41,254 nt of DNA from Chthoniobacter flavus. GTDB lineage: Bacteria > Verrucomicrobiota > Verrucomicrobiia > Chthoniobacterales > Chthoniobacteraceae. This document shows, piece by piece, positions 9,002 through 19,221 of the stretch (within the stretch, counting starts at the first letter, position 1; every line of letters starts with the position of its first letter). Under the pieces are notes generated by a model. The model was not told the DNA's origin. It did not search any database and worked only from the letters and a program-made list of their open reading frames with translations. The position numbers and the translations under genes are program-made. The stretch covers positions 1 to 41,254 of the forward strand of contig CAMARB010000011.1 of assembly GCA_945860355.1 (NCBI GenBank). Reading direction: 5' to 3'.

Positions 9002-9120
9002 GCGCCCGGGAATCTACAGATCGGGCCGCGGGGCGCGAGGCGGAAAATCACCCCGGAACCCGACCGCTTTCCTTCTGGCCGACGCTTGGCGGAAATGGGA
9101 TGACTGCCCGTTCGCAACCC

Positions 9121-11139
9121 ATGAAAATCCCCTCCCTCTGCGCGCTCCTCGTTCTTGCGGCTCAGCCCCTCCTCGCCGACGGCCCCAAGGACAACATCCC
9201 CGAGGCCGTCCGCCCGATTCCCCCGCTCGGCATCGAGATCCCCTCGGAGGAACGGAAAGAACTGGAGCAACGCGCAGCCGAACTGCTTGCGGAAATCACT
9301 GACCTGCGGGCCAAACTCAAAAAGAGCCCGCAACAACTCGAGCTCTTGCCCGACGTGGAGGTGTACCACAAAGCGGTCGATTGGGCCCTGCGGTACAACG
9401 AATTCTTCAAGCCCCAGGAAACCGCCGCCGCCCGCGACCTGCTCAAGCGCGGGTTTGAACGCGCCCAGGCGCTGCGCGAGGGCCAGGCCCCCTGGCTGAC
9501 CCAAACCGGCCTGGTCACGCGCGCCTACCGCTCCAAAATCGACGGCTCCATCCAGCCCTTCGGACTGGAAATCCCGCCCGGCGCATTGTCCGGGGCGCCC
9601 AACCGGGTTGATTTCTGGTGCCACGGCCGGGGCGAAACCCTCAGCGAACTCGCTTTCCTGGATCAACGCCACAAAAGCCCCGGACAGTTCAAGCCCGAGG
9701 GCGCCATTGTGGTGCACCTCTACGGGCGGTATTGCTGCGCCAACAAGTTCGCGGGCGAAATCGATCTGTTCGAGGCGCTCGAACGCCTTCAACGCGATTA
9801 TCGGGTGGACCAAAACCGGATTCTCATCCGCGGCTTTTCCATGGGCGGCGCGGCCGCCTGGCAGTTCGCCGTGCATTACCCGGGAAAATGGTGCGCCGCG
9901 GCACCCGGGGCCGGCTTCAGCGAAACGGCGGATTTCCTCAAGGTGTTCCAGGAGGAGGAACTCCGGCCCACCCCCTACGAGAAAAAACTCTGGCATCTCT
10001 ACGATGCCACGGATTACGCGCTGAACCTGTTCAACTGCCCGACAGTGGCGTACAGCGGCGAGTTGGACCGCCAAAAACAAGCCGCCGATCAGATGGAAAA
10101 GGCCCTCGCAGCCGAGAGCATGACGCTCACCCATTTAATCGGGCCGAAGACCGCCCACAAATACCACCCCGATTCTGCCCGGGACATCGCGCAGCGCCTT
10201 GACTCCATCGCCGCCCGGGGCCGCGACCCGGTGCCGCCCCGGATTCTTTTCACGACCTGGACATTGCGCTACGCGGAATGCCTCTGGCTCAAACTCGAAG
10301 GCCTCGGCCAACACTGGGAACGCGCCCGGGTGGAGGCGCAGCTGGATTCCCCGGGCCAAGCCGTGCGACTTACCACCAGCAACGTCACCGCGCTCGCCCT
10401 GGATTTCGCGGCTGGCCTCTGCCCCCTGGACCCCACCCGGCCCGTCATGGTCACTCTGGACGGCACGCAAGTGAGCTGTCCGCCCCCTCAGAGCGACCGC
10501 TCCTGGACAGTGCATTTCCAAAAACAAGGGAGCACCTGGGCGCTGGCCACCGAACCGGGGGAAACCCTCGCCAAACGCCCCGGGCTCCAGGGCCCCATTG
10601 ACGACGCGTTCCTCGACAGCTTCCTCATGGTCCGGCCGTCCGGCCAGGCGCTGCACCCGGCCACCGGGCAATGGGTGACCACGGAGATGCAGCGGGCACA
10701 GGAGCACTGGCGCAAGCAGTTCCGCGGCGACGCCCCCATCAAGGACGACCACGCGCTCACCGACGAGGACATCGCCGCCAACCATCTCGTCCTCTGGGGC
10801 GACCCGCAGAGCAACCAAGTGCTCGCTCGGATCATGGCCAAACTCCCGGTCCAATGGACCGCCCAGGAAGTGCGCCTCGGCAGCCGCACCTTTGACGGTG
10901 CCCAGCATGTGCCGGCGCTGATCTTCCCGAACCCCCTCAACCCGAAACGTTACGTTGTCATCAACAGCAGCTTCACCTACCGCGAATACGATTACCTCAA
11001 CAACGCGCGCCAAGTCCCCAAGCTCCCCGATTACGCCGTGTTCGATATCCGCAAACCCGCCACCTCCCAGGCCCCGGCCGCCGTGGCTCTGGCGGGGTTC
11101 TTCGGGGAACGCTGGGAACTTCCACCAGCGGCGAAATAG
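9121..11139 (+). CDS. Secreted prolyl oligopeptidase-like alpha/beta hydrolase
   Basis: Signal peptide MKIPSLCALLVLAAQPLLA; nucleophile elbow RILIRGFSMGGAAAWQFAVHYPGKW. Confidence 0.8.
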   Translation: MKIPSLCALLVLAAQPLLADGPKDNIPEAVRPIPPLGIEIPSEERKELEQRAAELLAEITDLRAKLKKSPQQLELLPDVEVYHKAVDWALRYNEFFKPQETAAARDLLKRGFERAQALREGQAPWLTQTGLVTRAYRSKIDGSIQPFGLEIPPGALSGAPNRVDFWCHGRGETLSELAFLDQRHKSPGQFKPEGAIVVHLYGRYCCANKFAGEIDLFEALERLQRDYRVDQNRILIRGFSMGGAAAWQFAVHYPGKWCAAAPGAGFSETADFLKVFQEEELRPTPYEKKLWHLYDATDYALNLFNCPTVAYSGELDRQKQAADQMEKALAAESMTLTHLIGPKTAHKYHPDSARDIAQRLDSIAARGRDPVPPRILFTTWTLRYAECLWLKLEGLGQHWERARVEAQLDSPGQAVRLTTSNVTALALDFAAGLCPLDPTRPVMVTLDGTQVSCPPPQSDRSWTVHFQKQGSTWALATEPGETLAKRPGLQGPIDDAFLDSFLMVRPSGQALHPATGQWVTTEMQRAQEHWRKQFRGDAPIKDDHALTDEDIAANHLVLWGDPQSNQVLARIMAKLPVQWTAQEVRLGSRTFDGAQHVPALIFPNPLNPKRYVVINSSFTYREYDYLNNARQVPKLPDYAVFDIRKPATSQAPAAVALAGFFGERWELPPAAK

Positions 11140-11378
11140 GCCGCAGACAGAAGCTTGGGGCCGGGCGAATGCAGCAGGGCTGTCGTGCGGGTTAAAATCC
11201 ACGGCCGTGGAGCTGAGGTCGCAGATGGCGGTGGACGCCTGCCTCCCCAAGCTCAGTGCCCGGGGCTGCGGGCAACCGCGATTTCAAAAGTGATCCGATG
11301 GCCGGGTTCGCCGCAGCGCTTGGTTGGCGGCGAGAAATCGAGGAGAAAGAATAAGCCAAGAGTGGGGCACGGCTAGAA

Positions 11379-11615
11379 TCACCAAATGGCTCCTCCGATC
11401 AGAGAGGAGGCGACAAGCAACGCGAGCGCAAGCGACTTCCAAGAACCGAGAACCCGCCCCTGCCAGCTGCGCGCCTCACGATCGAGGCGCGCCGCACCGG
11501 CCTGGGAAGTCTGTGATGTGCGGCGCTCGGACCAGCGCAGGACGCAGAAGATGCCTATGATGCCGTCGAAGAGTCCGACAAGCGCCCGAATGATGATGGA
11601 TGCAATGTCGCTCAA
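11379..11615 (-). CDS. Small putative membrane protein, 78 aa
   Basis: MSDIASIIIRALVGLFDGIIGIFCVLRW...SLALALLVASSLIGGAIW; two hydrophobic segments. No homology recognised. Confidence 0.35.
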   Translation of the reverse strand: MSDIASIIIRALVGLFDGIIGIFCVLRWSERRTSQTSQAGAARLDREARSWQGRVLGSWKSLALALLVASSLIGGAIW

Positions 11616-11985
11616 GACTGGTGCGTTCGGTTCAAGTTTGGCTTGGCAAAACTTCGTTCACAGGACACGCGTAGAACCGGCTGACAGGGATTCGGCACCC
11701 GCCGCGGGATTCACCGTCAGCTGAGGGGCGAGGTTCATTGCGCGGCATTTAAAGGAGGCACCGCTCTGATCGCGACTCGAAAACGGCCAGCCAATGCCCC
11801 CCGACTCATTTCCTTTTTTGGGGGACAGACAAACTGTGTGAAGGCCGCGTAAATGAGTCCGTCTTTCTGCTCCCCCGGCCTCCTTATCGATGGGCGAAGC
11901 GGAACTTTGGCAGACTGGGACCCCAAAGTCTCCGCGATTGAGAACGCCACGCTCCTCCGATCCGGTCCAGTTCGGATCTCCGGGT

Positions 11986-12005
11986 GGAACAAGAAGTGGC
12001 GAACC
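11986..12005. repeat. Short dispersed repeat GGAACAAGAAGTGGCGAACC (copy 1)
   Basis: 19/20 identity with 31926-31945; both intergenic. Confidence 0.6.
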
Positions 12006-12017
12006 GTACGGTTCGCC
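11998..12017. repeat. 20-bp perfect palindrome GGCGAACCGTACGGTTCGCC
   Basis: Self reverse-complementary, 50 bp from the 3' end of the RAYT remnant. Confidence 0.9.
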
Positions 12018-12066
12018 TTTCCCTTGGCACTGGAGCCTGCGGTCTGGACCGCTTCCCTCGACTTAG

Positions 12067-13128
12067 TTAGTCGTGGAATGTCCCGGAGGGGCGCACCGCT
12101 TTATTCCGCAAATCCCGCACGGCGAACAGCCCATGCAGATCCACGTTCCTCATTTCCCGGGCGCCATTCTTCCGACGACTCCCAAACCGCTCCCGGTTCT
12201 TTTTGAATACCCGCTCCACGAAATCCCCTGCCCCTATCGCGCAGCCGTCGCTGAAATACCGCACACGACAACGCAGCGACTGGTAAAAGCTCAACTTCCC
12301 GCCCGACCGGATCACCGCCTCCACCTCCCGAGCTCCCATCCCCCGGCGCGCCCCCAGCCCGTCGGGCCCCGCTTCGCGCTCCTCCCCGTTTTCGAACAGA
12401 TAAACACGGTATCGGGCCAACAAACGCCGCATCTCCTGGCACTCGGTTTCCCCGGGGCGCTCGGATGCCAGCACGCCCATCACGACCTTTTTCAGGCCCA
12501 GCTCTGCCGGCGTCCGCCCCGCCACGGCCTCCGCATAACCGCTCCAGCGGTAATCGGCCGGATCTTTTATGATCCCGGCTCGCACGGGGTTGAGGTCGAT
12601 CTACGCCGCCATGGTCGAGAGCGTCTGGCCAGTGCCCTCCACCAGCACGCTCTTGAAACGCCCCTCCCACAGAGTTCCACACCGCTCGTTCCGGGCGTTG
12701 AACCACTGCGAAAAGCGCTGTTTCACCCCCTGCATGAAGCTGGCCAGATTCCACATCCGGCGCAGAAACCGCCCCCGGAGCCGTTCCGCCCCGGCGTCAT
12801 CGCCAGCGCCACGCATTTCGGCGAGTTGCCGCTCCAGTTCCGACGCCGGATAGGAAAGCTCGGCCCGTCGAACCAGCCGCACTAGCTCCGCATCATCGGG
12901 CATGGTTTCCGGGCGTCTGGTCACGTGCACCAGCACATGCACGTGGTTGCTCATGACGCAGAAGGTGAGCACTTGCACGCCGCAGAACTCCTCATAGGCC
13001 CGGAGAATCTCGACAAACTTCTCTTTTTCCCGGTCCCCGAACGCGAACCGCCTCTCGACGACCCGCGTCACGCAGTGATAACCCGCCTCCAACGCCCCCT
13101 CCTCCGCCAGCAGCCTCCCCATCCTCAT
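12067..13128 (-). pseudogene. REP-associated tyrosine transposase-like (RAYT, HUH/Y1) interrupted by one in-frame amber codon
   Basis: N half: YHCVTRVVERRFAFGD..VMSNHVHVLVHV..MQGVKQRFSQWFNARNERCGTLWEGRFKSVLVEG..LSTMAA*; C half continues in the same frame: IDLNPVRAGIIKDPADYRWSGYAEAVAG... TAG lies at 12601-12603 (minus strand). Confidence 0.88.
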
Positions 13129-13146
13129 GGCAAAACCGGTCGCCCA

Positions 13147-13626
13147 TCACCACACACGCGTCAAAATTTTTTTATACATTTTGCTTTTCCCCAATCCATT
13201 GGCGCACTTGAGTAAACGGGCCCAGAGCTGCTTTTTGATCACCTCCATCGCCTGTTGTGCGCTTCGCTTGGGAAGATACCCAAAACTGTTGGGATGAAAG
13301 TCCGCCTCGTAGATCGGCATCAACACCAGCCAGAGCCCGGTTTGCACCACGCGATCTTTCACCATCGGGATGCCCGGCAGCCGTTTCTTTCCGCCCGTTT
13401 TGGCAATCCACACCCGTTTGACTGGCGAGGCCTCGTATTCCTTCGCTAGCAATTCTTCGCCCAGCCTCCTGACCCATTGGAGGACTCCTCCTGCCGTCCG
13501 CTCAATGTAGGAGGGAGTCTCAACCCGCCAAAAGCCGACAAACTCAGGGCGAAACGCTCCCTCAAAGGCTGCAGAAAGAGCGCCGGTTGTGACAACGCCT
13601 GCCGCATCCATCTCCGCGGCATCCAT
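13147..13626 (-). pseudogene. Truncated group II intron reverse transcriptase/maturase fragment
   Basis: EYEASPVKRVWIAKTGGKKRLPGIPMVKDRVVQTGLWLVLMPIYEADFHPNSFGYLPKRSAQQAMEVIKKQLWA matches RT N-terminal motifs; the YADD catalytic block and the maturase domain are absent. Confidence 0.8.
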
Positions 13627-14335
13627 TTAGATGCGTGAGCCCTGATTGGGGGAGGATTGGGGCCGCACAATTCTGGAATATTTCCTGCTAACTGAACGAT
13701 CGGGCCGCGCATTCATTCACCGTCCATTCACTCACGAAAAACGATCCGCGCATGCCGAACTCCCGTAACAACCCGGTTTTGGTGCAGCGCATGACCCGCT
13801 TCAGCCCGGACTTTTCGCTGCCGAAACAGCCGAATGGGACAGCCGAGCTGGGTCGCGCCGCTTCACTCATCACTCCCGCAGCGTCCAGTTTCACGTGTGC
13901 CCAAGTGCTCCGAAACGGGCGCGATGGAGTAGACCATCGGGCGGCTTTGATCCCGCAGTGGGCCATGGGGCCGCGCTCGGTGTCGGCCCTGATTTCGCCG
14001 GGAAAGTTGTCGAGCATTCAAATGTGGCAGAACGCGGCGAAACGCGCTCCCCGTCTGGCCGGAACCCTTCTGGGGCTCCTGTTCGGGCTCCAGTCGCAAT
14101 CCTTCGACCTACACCCGGTTGAGGGCAGTCAAAACGCCGCGGGAACAAGCCGCCGCCCCCACGGCGAGGTTAATGCGGACGGGGAGGGAGTGTCCTGAGG
14201 TTCCCGCAAACGACAGCGGGCTTTGGCAGGGACGAGCAACCTCCGGCTTCCGGATCAACACCCGCGCCGGACGGCTCCTGCGGGGAGACAAATCCAACTA
14301 AGAACGCCGCCGCCCTCCCAATCCGCCAAATCCCG

Positions 14336-16981
14336 ATGTTGCAGGCCAACCCTCTCATGCTTTCCATCAGATCCGGACGTGTCTCAAATCGTCTTGCCAT
14401 CGCGTTCCTTGGCCTTCTGGCCCTGCCCGGGGCCCGCTCTCTTTCCGCAGCAGAACCGGGTCGCCCATTTCTGGAACAGCACTGCTTCGACTGCCACGAC
14501 GCCGACACCCAGAAAGGCAACCTCAACCTCTCCGCACTCCAGTATCAGCCGAGCAATCCCGGCAACTTTGAGACGTGGGTCAAAATCCACGACAACGTGG
14601 CCTGCGGCGAGATGCCTCCGAAGAAAAAGGCGCGTCCTCTTGAGGATCAAAGGAGAGCGTTTCTTTCGGAGCTTGCCTCGAAGCTCATCGCTACGGAAAG
14701 GGAGCGCTCGGAAACTTCAGGACGCGCAGTGTTTCGGCGGCTCACGCGGACCGAGTATGAGAACGCCCTCAAAGACCTTCTGGATCTCCCGGAGTTGCAC
14801 GTGAAAGAAATGCTGCCCGCCGACGGGTTGCGGCACGGCTTCGACAAGGTCGGCGAGGCGCTGGACATTTCCCACGTTCAACTCTCCAAATACTTGGAAG
14901 CGGCCGAACGCGCTCTGGTCGCCGCCACAGCCACCCGGGCCACGCCCCCGCCCGTTTTTCAGCGGCGCCTCTACCCGACACAATCCTTCAAGTTCCACAT
15001 GAACCTGACGCTGGGAAGCGCGGTGCTGCTCAAGGACGGCAAGCCCGATCCCCTCTGGCCCGTCTTGGCGGAACGACGCGACTCACCGGACCTGGGAAAA
15101 ATCAAAACCCCGGACTTCTCCAAGCTCCAACAGTCGGTTGCTTTGCTCACCCCGAATCTGGAGGGCTGGCTCAAAAGCATGACATTCGCCCCGATCCACG
15201 CGGGCCGGTACAAACTCCGGCTCTCGACGTGGAGCTTCCAATGGAACGCGGGCAAGATCGAACCCGCGACCATCCAGCAAACCGCCAGGCTCCAGGTGGG
15301 GCCCAGGACATTGGGGTATTTTGGCGCTCCGTCAATGACCCCCGCCCTCCACGAAATTGAGCCGTGGCTTGAGATGGGTGACGAGGTCATCTTCGACCCT
15401 GCCTCATTTTTCTGGACCGGCTCTCAAATCCATCAGCGGAAAGGCGGCGGCGGCGCCTATGTCGGCCCGGCCGTCGTTGTCGACTGGCTCGAAGTCGACG
15501 GACCGCACTTCGAGGAATGGCCCCCTCAAAGCCACCGGCGCCTCTACGGAATGCTACCTCTTGAACCACTTGACCCCGCCCTCGGGCTCAACGCGCCGGA
15601 ACGGGTGCATTCCCGGCAAACACTCGGCTACGGCTGGCCTCAAACCAGCCAACTTCCCCCGGAGGAACGGGATTCCTCCCGGCTGTTCACGGTCTCGAGC
15701 CAGGATCCGGATGCAGACGCCAGGCGGCTGCTGGCCGAGTTTCTTCCCGTCGCCTTCCGCCGCCCGGTGAGCCCGGAGGACATCGAGGCGTATGCTCGCC
15801 TAGCCAAGGATCGTCTCGCGAAAAAGGATTGTTTCGAGCTCGCCATGCGCCATGCCTACCGGGCGGCGCTGACCTCCACCGAGTTCCTGTTCCGGGCCGA
15901 AACCCCTGGCCCCCTCAGCGCGTTCGCCCTCGCATCCAGACTCTCCTTCTGGCTGTGGAACTCCCAGCCCGACGCCCCTCTGCTCGCCGCTGCCGCCAAC
16001 GGATCTCTCCTCGAACCCCTCGTCCTGCACGCCGAGATGGAGCGCATGCTTAAAGATCCCCGGAGCAACCGCTTCGCCGCCGATTTCCTCGACCAATGGC
16101 TCAACCTCCGGGACATCGACGCCACGGATCCTGACGCCGCTCTCTACCCCGAATTTCACCGCTACCTGAAAGAGTCCATGCTGGACGAGAGCCGCTCTTT
16201 TTTCAGGGAACTCATTGATTCCAACCTGCCGGCGTCAAACATCCTCCACTCGGATTTCGCTATGCTCAACCAGCGCCTCGCCGAGCACTATGGAATCGCG
16301 GGCGTTGAAGGCCCGCAGATCCGCAAGGTCCGCCTTCCCGACGACAGTCACAGGGGCGGATTCCCCACGCAGGCCAGCGTGTTAAAAGTGACCGCTAACG
16401 GAACCGTGTCGTCGCCCGTCGTGCGAGGCGTGTTCTTCACCGAACGCTTCCTCGGCCTCCCCGTGCCGCCCCCTCCCCCGGGTATCCCTGCCATCGATCC
16501 CGACACCCGGGGGGCCACCACCGTGCGAGAACAACTCGACAAACACCGGGCCGACACGAGCTGCGCCGCCTGCCACCGCAAAATGGATCCCCCGGGACTC
16601 GCTTTGGAAAACTACGACGTCATCGGAGGCTGGCGCTCCAATTACCGTTCCCTGGACAAAGGTTCGCCGGTGAGCGTCCGACTACCGGACGGTGCCTCCG
16701 TCCGCTACAAAGAAGGTCCCACGGTCGATCCCAGCGGTGAAACCGCCCACAGTGAAGCCTTCGGCGACCTGCTCGGACTAAAAGGCCTCATTCTCAAGAA
16801 ACCCGAAACGGTTGCGCGCGCGTTCACCGCCCAAATGCTGGCCTATGCAACCGGCGCCGAGGTCGGGTTTTCTGACCGCGCGGAACTCGACCGGATCGTA
16901 GCCCAGACCGCCGCAGGAAATTACCGCGTACGGGATCTGCTCCACGCAATCGGCCAAAGCCGCCTCTTTCTCAACAAGTAA
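14336..16981 (+). CDS. DUF1592-type Planctomycete-style cytochrome c domain protein
   Basis: FLEQHCFDCHDADTQKGNLNLSAL and SCAACHRKMDPPGLALENYDVIGGWR (two CxxCH motifs) plus the multi-domain layout of this family; internal start at 14357 also possible. Confidence 0.88.
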   Translation: MLQANPLMLSIRSGRVSNRLAIAFLGLLALPGARSLSAAEPGRPFLEQHCFDCHDADTQKGNLNLSALQYQPSNPGNFETWVKIHDNVACGEMPPKKKARPLEDQRRAFLSELASKLIATERERSETSGRAVFRRLTRTEYENALKDLLDLPELHVKEMLPADGLRHGFDKVGEALDISHVQLSKYLEAAERALVAATATRATPPPVFQRRLYPTQSFKFHMNLTLGSAVLLKDGKPDPLWPVLAERRDSPDLGKIKTPDFSKLQQSVALLTPNLEGWLKSMTFAPIHAGRYKLRLSTWSFQWNAGKIEPATIQQTARLQVGPRTLGYFGAPSMTPALHEIEPWLEMGDEVIFDPASFFWTGSQIHQRKGGGGAYVGPAVVVDWLEVDGPHFEEWPPQSHRRLYGMLPLEPLDPALGLNAPERVHSRQTLGYGWPQTSQLPPEERDSSRLFTVSSQDPDADARRLLAEFLPVAFRRPVSPEDIEAYARLAKDRLAKKDCFELAMRHAYRAALTSTEFLFRAETPGPLSAFALASRLSFWLWNSQPDAPLLAAAANGSLLEPLVLHAEMERMLKDPRSNRFAADFLDQWLNLRDIDATDPDAALYPEFHRYLKESMLDESRSFFRELIDSNLPASNILHSDFAMLNQRLAEHYGIAGVEGPQIRKVRLPDDSHRGGFPTQASVLKVTANGTVSSPVVRGVFFTERFLGLPVPPPPPGIPAIDPDTRGATTVREQLDKHRADTSCAACHRKMDPPGLALENYDVIGGWRSNYRSLDKGSPVSVRLPDGASVRYKEGPTVDPSGETAHSEAFGDLLGLKGLILKKPETVARAFTAQMLAYATGAEVGFSDRAELDRIVAQTAAGNYRVRDLLHAIGQSRLFLNK

Positions 16982-17004
16982 GACCCGTCCGCATTCCAGC
17001 GCCC

Positions 17005-18267
17005 ATGCCCAACTCGTTCTCCCGTCGACAATTTCTGCTGCGCGCCGCCGGTGCAGCCCTCGCGCTCCCCCTTCTGGAGTCGCGAGCCCAATCCGGAGAC
17101 GCTCTCTGCCCCATGCGGATGGTGTTTATCATGACAAACATGGGCGTCATTCCGCGCTACTTTTTCCCGGAACAACCGGGAAAGGACTACGCAAGCACCC
17201 CCTACCTGGACCTGCTTTCTGAGCATCGGCACCGCTTCACGGTCTTCAGCGGGGTGTCGCATCCGGGAGTCGACGGAAACCACTCCTCGGAACGCAGCTT
17301 CCTCTCCTGCGCCCCGCGCCCCGGAGCCAGCAGTTTCAAAAACTCTCTCTCCGTCGATCAATTTGCCGCCGAACAGATCGGCCCCAAAACCCGGTTTAAC
17401 TCCCTGGTTCTGGGGGTCGGCAAGGGGCATATGGGCACCCCCTCCACGACCCGAGACGGCGTTCAGCTGCCCTGCGAACACAGCCCCGCCCAACTTTACC
17501 GCAAGCTTTTCATCCAAGGCACTCCCGAGGAGGTCGAGCGCAACATCGACAACCTCCGCAAAGGCGGCAGCATCCTCGACTTCGTCCGCAACGAAGCGCG
17601 CGGCCTGGGCAAAAATCTACCCGCCCGGGATCGGACCCGGCTCGACCAGTACTTCACCTCGGTCCGCGAACTCGAACAGCGCCTCGAGCACTCTGAAGCG
17701 TGGGAACTCAAACCCAAACCCTCCGTCTCCGCCCCCGCACCCAAAGACATCCCGGACGATGGCGAGGTCGAAGCCCAGACCGATCTCATGTACGACACGT
17801 TCCGGCTGGCGCTTGAAACCGATAGCACTCGGATCGTCAGCATCTATCTGGGCCCTCTGCTCGTCACCGCGAAGATCCCGGGGGTCAAGAACCAAACTCA
17901 CGCCCTGACCCATCACGGGAACGATCCCGCCAAGATCGAAGAGCTCCGCAGGATCGAGGAAGCCCAGTTCCGCAGCTTGAACAAGCTCATGTCCCGCCTA
18001 GCGAGCGTGAGCGAGCCGGGAGGCTCGCTGCTGGACCACACCATGCTTCTCTACGGCTCCAACCTCAGCAACGCCAACGCCCACGACACCACCAACCTCC
18101 CGCTTCTCTTTGCAGGCGGCGGATTTCAACACGGCCAACACCTCGCCTTCGATAAAACCCGCAACAAACCGCTGGCCAACCTTTTCGTCAGCATGCTACA
18201 GCGCAGCGGCCTTGAAAGCGACCGCTTCGCCTCCAGCACGGGCACCATGCCCGGCTTGGAAGTCTGA
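17005..18267 (+). CDS. DUF1552 domain protein, Tat-like signal
   Basis: SRRQFLLRAAGAALALPLLES leader; HHSSERSFLS-like region (NHSSERSFLSCA); sits directly after the DUF1592-type gene as in the usual pair. Confidence 0.88.
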   Translation: MPNSFSRRQFLLRAAGAALALPLLESRAQSGDALCPMRMVFIMTNMGVIPRYFFPEQPGKDYASTPYLDLLSEHRHRFTVFSGVSHPGVDGNHSSERSFLSCAPRPGASSFKNSLSVDQFAAEQIGPKTRFNSLVLGVGKGHMGTPSTTRDGVQLPCEHSPAQLYRKLFIQGTPEEVERNIDNLRKGGSILDFVRNEARGLGKNLPARDRTRLDQYFTSVRELEQRLEHSEAWELKPKPSVSAPAPKDIPDDGEVEAQTDLMYDTFRLALETDSTRIVSIYLGPLLVTAKIPGVKNQTHALTHHGNDPAKIEELRRIEEAQFRSLNKLMSRLASVSEPGGSLLDHTMLLYGSNLSNANAHDTTNLPLLFAGGGFQHGQHLAFDKTRNKPLANLFVSMLQRSGLESDRFASSTGTMPGLEV

Positions 18268-18306
18268 CACCCGCCCCCGCCCGCGCCCCTCCACGCCTCC
18301 CACTCC

Positions 18307-19194
18307 ATGAAATCACCCCGACACCTCATGTCCCGCCCATTCATCGCAACCCCCTGCATCGCTCTTTGCGCCCTTTTCAGCGTCTCATCGGCCTCCGCCA
18401 TCGATTACCCCGCCGCCACTCCTGAACCCCAGAAGACCGGCTGGCCTCTCACCGAAGCGGAGCTCACGTTCATTCTGACGCCCGAACATGCGCGCCGCCC
18501 CGGCGCAGAGAAAAAAATGCATACCCCGGAGCTCTGGCCTGTTGTTCCGTCCGCAGGCTCCTGGGGCGGCACATCCTGGTTGGATATGCACACCCGGCTC
18601 GTCGCCAACACACAGGCCAATCAGGGCCCTATCGATTGCCTCCTCGTCGGCGACAGCATCACGATGCAGTGGGGGGCCGCATGGAAGAAACATTTCGGCC
18701 ATTACAAGGCGGTCAACATCGGCATCGGCGGCGACAAAACCCAGAACGTCCTCTGGCGCTTGGACCATGGCGGTGTCGACGGCCTCACTCCAAAAGTCAT
18801 CGTGCTGATGATCGGCAACAACAACATGTTCTTCTCCAGGGAAACCGGCACCGAGCCGGTCGCGAGAGGCATTCAATCGTGCGCAGAAAACCTTCTCGAA
18901 AAGTTTCCCGCCGCCGAGCTCATCCTGGCCAAAATCCTCCCCGCTCACGCCCCGGGAAACCCGTTCTATGAGGACATCAAAAGCACCAATGCGGCGCTAG
19001 ATTCACTCAACCTCGCCCAGAACCCGCGCATTCACATGCTCGACCTCTGGAGCGATGTCACAAACCCCGACGGCAGCCTCAAGCCGGGCATCTTTACCAC
19101 CGACAACATCCATCTCACCCAGGAAGGCGGCTATGAACTCTACGCCTCCAAACTTAAGCCGGTGATCGAGGCGCTCCTAGGGCAATCCAAGTGA
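18307..19194 (+). CDS. Secreted SGNH/GDSL hydrolase, paralogue 1
   Basis: LLVGDSITMQWGAAW, NIGIGGDKTQNVLWRLDHG, VLMIGNNN, DNIHLTQEGGYELYA. Confidence 0.88.
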   Translation: MKSPRHLMSRPFIATPCIALCALFSVSSASAIDYPAATPEPQKTGWPLTEAELTFILTPEHARRPGAEKKMHTPELWPVVPSAGSWGGTSWLDMHTRLVANTQANQGPIDCLLVGDSITMQWGAAWKKHFGHYKAVNIGIGGDKTQNVLWRLDHGGVDGLTPKVIVLMIGNNNMFFSRETGTEPVARGIQSCAENLLEKFPAAELILAKILPAHAPGNPFYEDIKSTNAALDSLNLAQNPRIHMLDLWSDVTNPDGSLKPGIFTTDNIHLTQEGGYELYASKLKPVIEALLGQSK

Positions 19195-19221
19195 TCCGGG
19201 ACCGCTTTACAAACCCCTTCC

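Noticed and set aside
7724-9103. 459 aa plus-strand ORF opposite the class III aminotransferase
   Set aside because: Antisense shadow of a gene with clear catalytic motifs.
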